Part shown: one piece after another, positions 1 to 10,555 of the stretch
Position numbering within the stretch: position 1 is the first letter of the stretch
Layout: each line of letters opens with the position of its first letter
Assembly: GCA_025201805.1 (NCBI GenBank)
Contig: MU619289.1
Span: 2,430-66,429, forward strand
Direction of reading: 5' to 3'
Length of the DNA: 64,000 nucleotides
Source of the DNA: Parasitella parasitica
Lineage: Eukaryota; Mucoromycota; Mucoromycetes; Mucorales; Mucoraceae
The notes under the pieces: generated by a model
Databases searched by the model: none
Told to the model about the DNA's origin: nothing
What the model saw: only the letters and a program-made list of their open reading frames with translations
Program-made: the position numbers and the translations under genes

Positions 1-62
<62 letters not shown>
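1..62. repeat. Poly-A run at window edge
   Basis: Sixty-two consecutive A residues open the window, inside the predicted second intron of the first VTC gene. This may be a genuine homopolymer or an assembly edge artefact. Confidence 0.95.
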
Positions 63-64
<2 letters not shown>

Positions 65-101
65 AGCATAAAATTAAGCTATAAACGTAAATTGAACATA
101 C

Positions 102-2354
102 CAGGCACGTTTCTCGAATCTATACAATGCATAGATTGCAATTGCAGCGGACAAACCAATAAAAACACCACCCACTATACGGGATACGTTATCACCAAAA
201 TTGAGCAAATTCAATGCAACAGTCAGCAACAAGGCACAGAATTGAAGCCAAGCAATAAAGGTACGCTCATTAGCAAAGAAAGTTTTAGGTTCCACTCTGA
301 CCTTGACTTTGGCTCGTTTTTTACCGTCATTGGCTTCCAAATCATCCATGTCCATGGCCTCAACTGGGGTGCCAAGTTGTTTCTTGAATACAATTTCATT
401 TGAAGGAGGCATGAGACGACCTGAGCTACCATTGATATTTTCGCCTGGAGCGGAATAGAACTTGGTAATAGGCGCAGGTGGACTCAAATCTGATTGACTG
501 AATCGTTGATTATTATTAGGAGACCTATCGCGTGGTAATGGAGGCTGAACCTTGGAGTTCAGCTCAACCAACGTGAATTCATCCGTTCTTGTGCTATTGC
601 TGCTAACGTTATTGGTAGGTCTCCATAGGGCGGCAGTCTTTTCATCCACCTCGACTGATCTTCTTCTGTTTAGTTCCTGAGTATTTTTCTTATCTAAAGC
701 AGGTAAAGGAGGGACACCATTGTTATTGATGACAGCTTCTTTATTCTTGCGTTCTTTGTCTTCAATCATAGCACGGCGATAACGGCCATCGATCAAGGGC
801 TTGAAACTGCGAGAACGAGTTAAACCAATGTTTTCAGCACGAGGTTTACGAATATCAACATTCATTTCGGACAGCCACCAAGGCAACAACGGGAGTCTAT
901 CCTTGAAGAAATGGCAAGCACCATGGAGATATTTTGAAAAGCGAGGGACTTCATGTACTAAATGACCTTCAATAAGAGAGGTTAACCAAGCAGGAGGTTC
1001 TTGGCCTAGATGAGTTTGGAGTTTAGTTTCCAAGACTGCATAAGGGAAACGCAGGATTTCATGATCTTTGAGGTAAGGGAAAGGATTATCAATGCCAACA
1101 TCTGTACGTCTCCAGTTGTTATTTTGTCTGCGACTAACACCGTCTAAATGATCTTCGCGGATAAAGGTAAGGTCCGTATCTAATGAAATACGCAGCTTTT
1201 GAGAATCAGGCAGCTGGAAAGCAGTTCTGTTGTAGAATACGCGTAATACAGGATCCAACTTCTTTTCCTTGAACGACGTTTGTACACCGGAACCAATAAA
1301 ATGGGTATCCTTAATGATGGATTCTTCTGTTCCTTTTTTGCGCAATTCATCGGCAATTTGGTCAGCAGTGTATTTACCAGAGACAAAATCATTAACTTGG
1401 TCTTCATTAATACGGAACCTATCTTTGACGGAAGCACCATCTAACCAGACAGCATGGTGGGTCTTTCTTTCAATAAAGACATTCTTGGAGTTGTAAAGGC
1501 CGTACCTGATTTTAAGACAAGTATTAATTTGTTTGGCTGATTTCTGAATTATACATTACTGATACATACCATCTGAATCGGATAGCTTCGGCCATCTCGT
1601 CTCTTTGGAGTCTTCCAGTATACAAATCGAAATTGGGATTATCGAAATAAATGCTAGACACAGCTGAATCAGAAGCTTCGAATTTTTTGGCCTTGTTGAA
1701 AATGAGCACAGGCAAATGGAGCATAATGATAGCTTTGACTTCAGTAATGTTGTCAGGATGGATCCAGTATTTGGCAGTAGCTCTTTCAAATGCGTTTTGG
1801 TCACCGCCGGAAGCACTGTTACCAGGAGATTGCTTGCCTCTGTTGCGGCAAATATCATGAAGAGCGGAAATGTATACGATGGCAACGTCAAATCTCTGCT
1901 TGTCCAATGGTTTGTCTCTCAATTTCGCGACAAAAGTCTGTTTCAGATCTAAGCCTGTCCATTTGTCATGCTTCTTGAGCAATTTCTGTATAGCAGTAAA
2001 GTTGATACGAGTGAACTTTGATAAATCATTGACATCAAACAAGATGTCCGTTAATGCTTCGTCCATTATACTGTAATTTTCGTCTGATTTCATTGTTGGG
2101 TTTTTTTGAAGTGTCTGGATTGTACGTTCGCAGTAGAGAATTCTTGCATCAATCTCTGATAATTTTGCATTGACAAAATCATAGACTTTGGATAGTTCAT
2201 TGTCGAGCAAATCGATGAAGTCATTTTCATCTCTGTTTGTCCAGCCATGATCTAATTGTCGAGTCTTTAATTCTTGTTTCAAGATGTCATAAGCAACGTA
2301 GGATAGTCTCCAAGGTGGAAATATATTTTCTCGTAATTCAAGACCGTATTTCAT
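102..2354 (-). CDS. VTC4: VTC4-like polyphosphate polymerase (SPX-VTC-DUF202), 3'-truncated by window edge
   Basis: Vacuolar transporter chaperone protein that makes polyphosphate from ATP and passes it into the acidocalcisome/vacuole. Exons 1570-2354 and 102-1505; the second donor (TG|GTATGT) sits at 101-100, so the last exon, carrying the end of DUF202, lies outside. SPX domain is about residues 1-165 and includes the basic KKHDK inositol-pyrophosphate patch (127-131). The VTC tunnel domain follows from about 190. Residues matching the yeast Vtc4 active site are kept: K in AKYW (195), both R of RFRW (259, 261), K of ERKTH (276), and the R, E and K of FYNRTAF, LRISLD, VLETKL and FSKYLHG. A low-complexity linker leads to DUF202 ([10 protein letters not shown] onward), which has two TM helices before the break. 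It lies head-to-tail with two paralogues. The family call is firm; VTC4 rather than VTC2/3 identity is inferred from the intact catalytic set. Confidence 0.9.
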
Positions 2355-3030
2355 TTCTCAAGGGGTTATAAAATAAGAAGAAAATGAAAGTAAAAGAAAA
2401 AAGAAGAAAAAGAAAATGAGAATAAAGGTATCGTATTATTATTATTCTGATGTATCACAGTATCAGTTTAAAAAGGGAATAGGGGATATCAAAAAATAAT
2501 AAATCAATGGACTATTTATAAATATTTTTGCGTGTAAACCCAAGGAAGATCTTTCCATTTTGTTAATGTGGAAGGAGCAGATCGCCACACTAGAAAATAA
2601 TGCCTTTTATCCTCATTGTTTCTCTGTGTTCCTTTATTTTTTCTCTTATTATTAAATTCATATTGTCTCTTGTTTCTTGTCTCTTTGCTTTCTCCCCACA
2701 CCAAAGTCTGCTAAATCGTTTAAAATGTAAACAGGTGAATGTGAGTATGGTTGCATGGTATCACTACTGTGTAACCCTATCAGATGGTGTTGTGTGTTGG
2801 GCACCGGATATCACGCTTCTTTCCTAAAATAACCTTTTCTTTACAATATTCTGGTTGGCCGCATTACATTGGGCTTGTACTGTTGATATCATTTTTCTGA
2901 TGGTAAATATACAAACAACTTCAGCCCTCTCAACTATTGCTATTTTACTCAGCTTTCTAGTCAAAGGCTAAGCTTTTTAACCTACTGATTACATCAAAAT
3001 CTGTCAGAGTTACGTGTAAAAAACCCCAAG

Positions 3031-3098
<68 letters not shown>

Positions 3099-3869
3099 AA
3101 TCAAAGAATAAATCTGGTTTTTCCTGTTCATTGATGAAAAAAAAGTACCTCCTGCATTGAAGTATTGTATACCAATCCTATATGATGGAATATATACCCC
3201 TTTATTTATTTCTTGCACTTGTTTTCAAATGCTGAGAGAAATTTCTTACAAATAAACAGCGAACATTGTGTAACAATTGATCACTGTTTTAACCATCATT
3301 ACATTTTGTACTTTGCAAATTATCCTTCATGGCAACCGTTCATTTTTTGTTCCTGGTTACCATAGCAACGATTAATGAAACAAAGAGTGGAATAAAATCA
3401 ATGTGAATAATCAAACAAAATTAGATTGAATTATATTTAGCTCTATATACAAAACTGATTATTACACACAGAATAAATAGATCTGGTTACATTTGTTGAA
3501 AAAGCCAGGTATCATCATATTTAAAGATGGCCCCCAACCATATAATGCTAATTGTGGCGGGTTACATTTGAGTACAAAGCTCAACTTGAATGTATATATA
3601 ACAGAGGAGCTTGGCGTATTCAGCAACTCATATGCGTTACCATTAAAGAAAGTCAGGAATACTCAACAGGCTTCATTACTTTGTATTACATTGCATATTG
3701 TTTAAAAAAAAATCCGTGGTTGAGCAACCCAACTGAATTTATGCTAATAATTGACATTCACGAATCATTGGAAGTGTAGGCCTTTCTTTTGTACGTATGT
3801 ATTTATATATATTTATATGATGGGTCTCTTTTTTTTTTTTTTTTTTTTTTTTTAAAGATGAAGAAAGAG
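2355..3869. other. Intergenic spacer between VTC genes 1 and 2, with 66-nt poly-A
   Basis: No supported gene. It holds the promoter of the first VTC gene (A/G-rich leader just upstream of 2354), a 66-nt A run at 3031-3096, and a T run at 3831-3853 just 3' of the second VTC gene. Short frames at 3493-3779 overlap each other and lack any recognisable feature. Confidence 0.8.
3031..3096. repeat. Poly-A homopolymer (66 nt)
   Basis: Uninterrupted A run in the spacer between two VTC genes. No flanking reverse-transcriptase or retroposed gene sequence is visible. Confidence 0.97.
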
Positions 3870-6162
3870 TTAAGCTTCATCAGGATCATCCTCATCTTCT
3901 TCTTCAACTGGTACTAATTTGCCATGTTTGTTCAGCATTGTCCCATTTGGGAAAATTTGATGTGAGCCGTGTACGAGTGTTGTGTTTGAAGCAGTGGTGT
4001 TGTAGGAAAATAGACTCGGATTTGTTGGTAGTGGCTGGCTTACTCGTAACCCCAAATTAACAATTAGTGCGATAACTAGCACAAAACACAAGACGGCAGG
4101 GCCATAAATATCGTCAAACCTTGAATCACCTCTAAATCTGATTTGCCAAGCTCGGTACTGGAATCTTAATTGCGCATAACCGGCCAAAAGGATTGCTACC
4201 ACAATAAAGAATGCGCCACTTCCTCTAGATATGTGGTCACCAAAGTTGACCAAGCCCAAAGAAACAGACAGCAGTAAAGCGCTGAATTGCAGCCATGAAA
4301 TAAACGTGCGTTCATTTGAAAAGAATAGCTTGGGCTCAACCTTTTTGTTGCTGAGCTTGCCCTTCTTGGGCATGACTTGTTGCTTTGGCTGGGGTGGTAG
4401 TGTGTATAATGTCTGGTCGTTGGTTATTTTTCTATACACCCAGGATAACAAGCCAATATGATGCTCATCTTTTTTTGTGTCTGCATCATCATCTTGAGTA
4501 ATTTGCTTGATTTTAATCATGATGGAACTATTGAGGAATTTATCATAGGCTGATGCTGCTGTTTCCTGTTGTTGCTGAAGTTGCTCCTGCTCTGGTAATT
4601 GCCGTTTATTTGGCATATACTGGACATGGCTATTATCAATCATGGTGCACGAAGAAGCGCGCTGACTATAAATCTTCTCTTTGTCTACGTACGCATCATC
4701 TTCTTCATCATATTCTTTAGATCTCTTTGGCAAGGCGGTTCCAGATGCTGCAACAGTAAAGTAATCTGGTGAGTAATCTGGCTCAACTACAGTACATCCT
4801 TGCTCGGAAGAGGGGAGCATAGCTGCATGGCTTGATTTTCTTCTGATATCGACATCCATTTCACTCAACCACCAGGGAAGCATGGGCAATTGTTTCCGGT
4901 AAAAATAGGAGGCGCCATGTAAGTATTTAGAGAAATAAGGCACTTCATACACCAATTGACTTTCTACAAGTTGATTTAACCATTCAGGGGTGGAGGTAAA
5001 CGAGGTGGCATCTCCTCCAGAAAATTTCGTTTCGAGCACTGCATAAGGGAAGAAATAGACTTCGTCTTTGGTTAAATGATCAAACGGATAACTCTCTCCA
5101 ATATCGTTTCTTCTCCACGTTGGTCCCAGTTCCTTCATGAATGCCACTTGGGTATCGAGTGAAACTCGAAAATGAGATTGTCCCTGTTGATACGTAGTGC
5201 GGTGATGATAGCAACGCAGGGTGGACTTTAGATTTTGCTGATGCATCGATTGATATATGCTGGAGGCTAGTTCATTTGAGGATGCACCATGGCATTGGCC
5301 ATGCGCCATGTAATTATTAGCTTGAGGGAGCTTCATGGAGAATCTGTCCTTGACAAATAATCCTTTGTTGTGTAGCCATGATTCGTGGTGTATCTTTTTT
5401 TCAAAGTAAATGTCTGTAGCGTCGGATATCAGACCATACCTAGGGAAATGTTGTTATTCATATGCCAGCGCACATATTGAGTGATTACGCAGATGCTTAC
5501 CATTTGGCTCTTATAGTCTCTGCTGACACGTTTCTTTCAAGTACATTGGAATATAAAGGAAAATGATTAGGATTGTCGAAATAGATAGTGCTGGATGCAT
5601 TCTTGTTTACGATAGGCATGTAAAACAGAAGCAATGCTTGCACTTCTGTTAAATTATCTGGATGGACCCAATACTTTGTGGTTGTTATTTTTTCAGCAGC
5701 AGCGGCTGTAGCATTAGATAGTTCTATAATTTTAGGGAAACTGTGTAGTATCTCGTTCAGGTTTGTTATATGCGAGTCGAATTGTGATGAGATGCTGCAG
5801 AATCGTGCGCTTAATTGCAAGTTGGTATATGTGTGTTTATCGTGCTTTTTCAAGATCTTTTGGAAACCAGTGGCATTCAAGCGAGTAAAATTAATCAGAT
5901 CACTGATCTTTTGCCGAATATCCTGCTCTGATTCCTGCTGTATAAGCGATCGGATCTGCTTGACTTTGAGGTAGATGAATCCGTTTACTTTGTTCAATTC
6001 ATCGATCAGTAGTTTCTCTGAAAAATAGTTTTCATCCTGAATCGTCCATCCACTAGGTTTGAGCTGCTGCTCTTTTAAAAAGTACTTTAATTGGCTATAT
6101 TGTATGTATTCATTTCTCCATGGAGGAAATCTGTGCTGTTCAAGATATTGACCGAATTTCAT
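3870..6162 (-). CDS. Divergent SPX-VTC-DUF202 paralogue
   Basis: Second member of the tandem VTC cluster, 743 aa, exons 5501-6162 and 3870-5439. The SPX domain (about 1-150) keeps KKHDK. The VTC domain keeps K of TKYW (163), R218, K236 of EKKIH, the R of HHRTTY and of FRVSLD, E of VLETKF and K of FSKYLHG. The second arginine of the RxRW motif is lysine (RAKW, 218-221), and the segment after VLETK is rewritten, lacking the LGQE stretch of both neighbours. A long Ser/Gln/acidic linker precedes a complete DUF202 (ERTFISWLQF) with three TM helices, and the tail is acidic (EEEDEDDPDEA). It shares the RW|Y intron with the 102-2354 gene but lacks that gene's second intron. It could be a regulatory VTC2/3-type subunit or a second polymerase; the sequence alone does not decide. 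Confidence 0.88.
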
Positions 6163-6664
6163 GATTTATTGTACTTTGTAAGAGAAAAAGGGAGAGAAAA
6201 AAGAAGAAAAGGTGAAAAATTGATGTTCATTGTTTCCATTACTAAACAAATGTAACAATCAGATCATCTCCCCCTCCTTCTCCAAACTGTAGAACTCAAT
6301 AGTTTTATCACATTCACGTTTATTTTTTTATAATTGGTTTAAATCAAGGGTCAAAACAAGGGGTTCTTTTTTCAATGATACTTGAAGGGATAAGAAGGGG
6401 TCTACGAGAGGAGTTAGTCTGAAAAGATTATTTATGGTAATGGTGCATGTATATTTATGTAGGAAGCGTAGACACAGCTTTGTTAGAATTTATAAAGCAT
6501 ATAGTATACTTGATGTATTTCAATATGCACCTTTGAAGAATCTATATCGAGTATACCGAGATCAGATTTTTTTTTCCAAATAGCAGTAGTACATTTATTT
6601 GCAAATGGCAATTGCGCTGCATGTCGCACTATAAATGTCAAAATCGCTTTATTATATACTAAAA
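6163..6664. other. Spacer upstream of VTC gene 2 with CACGTT motif
   Basis: Promoter interval of the middle VTC gene and 3' region of the third. A CACGTT at 6315-6320 fits the Pho4-type CACGTK consensus of phosphate-responsive yeast promoters, about 155 bp from the ATG. A single six-mer is weak evidence. Confidence 0.35.
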
Positions 6665-8981
6665 TCAAAAATCACCATCAACACTATCGGCCGTTGCAGC
6701 TACGGCAGCATCTTCTTGGTGATAAGATGACGACAATGTGTCAGCACGCAAGTAAAAGTTGATAATAAGAGCAGTTACTATCAATATACATAAAACCGTA
6801 GGCCCCCACACATCATCATATCGAACAATCTGTTTGTTGGTTCTGAGTTGCCATGATCGAATTTGGAATCTTGCTAAGGCATAGCTAGATATATTGGAAA
6901 GAATTAGCCAGTATGTTTTGCAAATAAGCCGCTTAAACTTACAGTGATAGCAGAGATGCAATAATAATAAATACAGCACCAATAATCCGGGATATATGAT
7001 CACCATTATTCAATAGATTTAGAGCAACAGTTAATAGCAGAGCACAAAACTGCAGCCATGAGATAAACGTGCGTTCGTTGGCAAAGAATGTCTTTGGCTC
7101 AGTCTTTTTCATCTGGCCTTTGGAGAACTTTTCTGGGCTGCTGCGACTACGAGGCAGTACAGGCACTTCCTTCTTGCCATCCTTCTTGATTGCAGAGGAA
7201 AACTGCGCAGAGGTAGGAGTAGTGCCATAATTCCAAATGCGAGAGAGGATATCCTTGCCGTTGTTGTTGGGATGCTGATGGTCTACTCCTGTGTCCAACA
7301 GATTGATCGATAGATGCGGCTTTTCTTGGCGTAGTTTGATGTTTTGACTAATGACACGCAAGTCGCCGAGGCTTTTACTCTTGGTAAACGAGTCTTTCCC
7401 TTTTCTGCTTCCCTTTAATTCCTTCTCGTACATCATGAGCAAGGATTGTCGGTGATGACCATTGACCAATGGCTTGAAGCTCATTGAACGCGAGAGACCT
7501 ACATTAGCTACGGGTTCTTTTCTAATGTCTTGATCAAATTGAGCCAACCAGTAAGGATGGATAGGGACTTGCTTCTGGAACAACATGGATGCGCCATGCA
7601 AGTATTTTGAGAATCGAGGTACTTCGTGCACAAGATGGGATTCGATAAGGGCCGTGAGCCAAGCAGGACTCTCTTGGCCTAGATGTGTCTGCAGCTTGGT
7701 TTCTAAAATAGCATAGGGAAACCTTGAAATGTCCTTGTCTGGCACATAACGGAAGGGATAATCAATGCCAACGTCTGTTCTTCTCCAATGCTGTGGTTTC
7801 TTTCGGCACCCGTCCTCTCGGATGAACGTTAGATTGGAATCTAAACTGATGCGCAACCGTTGATCACCTGGCAATTGAAAGGCTGTACGATTGTAGAATA
7901 CACGACACATAGGTGTTAACCGGCGATTCTTGACAGACCTCTGCACTCCAGAAGCAATAAATCGGCTCTCTTCGACCGTGGCTACCGATTCAGCAGAGCT
8001 CTTTTTGCTGCTTCGAAGGTCTTCTGCAAACTGATCTGCTGTGTATTTACCAGCCAAGAACAGATCTACTTGAGGTTCCTTGAGTCTGAAGCGATCTTTG
8101 ACAGACTTGCCTTGGAGCCAGGCAGCCTTATGTGTCTTTCTTTCTACGTAGACATTGTTGCTGTCTTGATTCAATGGGCCATACCAACGCAGACGAATGG
8201 CTTCAGCACCGTCTTCTCGGTTTAGTCTTTCTGAATATAAATCAAAGTCCTTGTTATCAAAATAAACGCTAGACACAGCCATGTCTTCTTCCTCGTATTG
8301 CTTTTTTTGATTGAATACATGCACAGGCAAATGAAACAAAATAATAGATTTGACTTCTGTGATGTTTTCAGGATGAATCCAGTATTTAGCAGTAGCACGC
8401 TCAAAAGCCGTTTGGTCTCCACCTTGACTGTAAGCTTGTTCTTGGGATCGAGGATTACCATGCAGATAACAAACGTCATGTAATTCCGAAATCTTGACAA
8501 TCAAAACATCAAACTGTAGAGAGAGTTTATCCAAAGGCCATTGCTGTGACATAGATTGGCGATAGACGCTTTGCAAATCGAGCTTTGTATAACGATCATG
8601 TTTCTTCGTGATCTTTTCAAAGCCTGTGGCGTTCAATCGCAGAAATTTGGCAAGATCGTTGATATCAAACAAGATCTCTGTAAACATGTCTGCTAATGCG
8701 TCAAACTTCTTTTTGTTACTACTACTACAGTTTACGAGTTGATTTAATGCTACTTGGCCTTGATCAGCACGTTGCTTTATGGCTTTTAATTGCGTTTCGG
8801 TAAATCGATATACTTTGGCAAGCTCAGATTCCAGCTTGCGACTGATGTCCATTTCATCAGACTTGGTCCATCCATGATCGAGTTGACGTCGCTTCATTTC
8901 CATCTTAATTTGGTTATAGACTAGATAAGATGAACGCCATGGTTCGTATATCTTGGATTCGAGATGTACACCAAATTTCAT
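6665..8981 (-). CDS. VTC4: VTC4-like polyphosphate polymerase (SPX-VTC-DUF202), complete
   Basis: Third gene of the VTC trio, 752 aa, exons 6943-8981 and 6665-6884, with one intron inside DUF202. SPX covers about residues 1-170 with the basic KKHDR patch. The VTC domain keeps every residue I expect from yeast Vtc4, at almost the same numbering: K199 (AKYW), R263/R265 (RLRW), K282 (ERKTH), R365 (FYNRTAF), R377 (LRISLD), E427 (ILETKL), K459 (FSKYLHG). A basic Ser-rich linker leads to DUF202 (about 630-745), which has three TM helices, and a short acidic tail. Unlike its two neighbours it has no intron after RLRW. It is much closer to the 102-2354 gene than to the middle copy. Expected to be a catalytic vacuolar/ER polyphosphate polymerase. 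Confidence 0.93.
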
Positions 8982-10555
8982 AGCTTAGCGAATTATCAGA
9001 ACCTTCAATAATTGTCACCTGGTTAGTGTCATTTGCAAACCTCATAAAGCATTACAAACTTACTATGTACTTTATGTGTATGTTGAATGTAAAGTGCAAA
9101 AATATATAATATACAAAAAAAAAAAAAGAAGTTAACCTGGTTGATTGAGTTTTTTGTCTTGTAACATGCATCGTTGATTGTTTGTCGATTTTGTTTGCTG
9201 GTATAAAGATGTTTATTTTAGAATTGACTTGATTCATGTAATAGCACACTTATTTCAAAAGCTGTGGTGTTAATATGGATGTAAATACATTTTTGATCAA
9301 ATACATTGTCAGTGGATCGACTGCTTATCATTTTGAATATGCTCATCTACTTGTATTGCGCACCCATTGCTTCATAATTTCCGATTTACAACAGCATCCT
9401 ATTTTAAACTGTTATTTTCCTATGTATATTTTTGCGTGTGTTTTTTACCGATCATTATATTACTGTCTTCTTTCCAAAGTGTTCTGATACATGTAATAAA
9501 CAAACATATGAACCAAAAGGCCTACTTTTGCTGAATCAGTCAAGACATGAATTTATCACTTGTATTTTATTTGTTTGGATGAGACTATTCGAAAGCCTGT
9601 GTTAGATGTCGATATTGACGATTTTTTTTTTATCTGATCTGAGCAAGATTATTCAGTCATTGCCTCATTTTTGTACGGGCAGCATAGATAATAAAATGAA
9701 AGGCTAACAATACATGTGTCTTGATTTTATGAAACTAATTTCAACATCCAGAGCTTTTTAATCGTAACTATAAAGCACTCTGAAGTTTTTACTTTGATAT
9801 ATCTTTTTCTATTTGGCCTGTCGAGAAGTCAAACACTCTTTACAAGCTATATCAAGATGCATTCACAATCTGCTGCCAATTCAAAACTGCTGCAGCAGCA
9901 TTGCGATAAAACCGATAAATCATTATTTTTCTAGGACTTCAAAATCGGCCGAAAAGGTCATCTAATTTGGGGAACTATGTTTGTTCCTACTAGTGTCTTA
10001 AATGAACCAACTTTATTGGATATTAGTATAGGTTTGAAGACATAGTCATTATGTATTTTACCAGAATTACTGTTGGTATTAGTTATCTATAATTTAGCAG
10101 TGTAAAAAGGGAAAGCGGTGTAGAGTGGGATAGTTGATATATTATATTATTTCGGGTAGGTTAAGTAACACGATCTTAGTGTTGATGTTTATTAGAAAAG
10201 AGGCTTGTCTCAGAACACATCTTTTATGCCATCAAAGTAGCAGAAATCAAGCCCATTCTCTAACTTAAATGGTTATCTAGTAACCAATAGACCTAATTTT
10301 CATTCAATAGAGAATAATTTATGCTGCCTTGCTCATTATGGTACTCTTAGGGGTGCAAAACTCGATCTTTATCTAGAATTTAGCATTAATACAAGGCATA
10401 ATAACCACTGAGCTTCATAAAGTATCAGGCGCATCTAAAGGTCTACAATTATTGATTGAATTCATTTATTGTAGAGTCTGATATGAAAGGGTAAAAATAA
10501 TATTCTTTATTATGCTAAATCTAAGATGTAAAAAAAAATAAATGTGGATTATGAT
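8982..10555. other. Intergenic spacer, nothing recognised
   Basis: AT-rich 1.6 kb containing the upstream region of the third VTC gene and the 3' region of the disordered-protein gene. Only short random frames are seen; no RNA gene or repeat was recognised. Confidence 0.7.

Noticed and set aside
3493-3779. Overlapping 70-75 codon frames between VTC genes
   Set aside because: Two different frames of similar length overlap, with no domain, no splice partner and no conserved look.
6483-6668. 61-codon minus-strand frame next to VTC gene 3
   Set aside because: Overlaps the end of the third VTC gene and has no features; likely chance.
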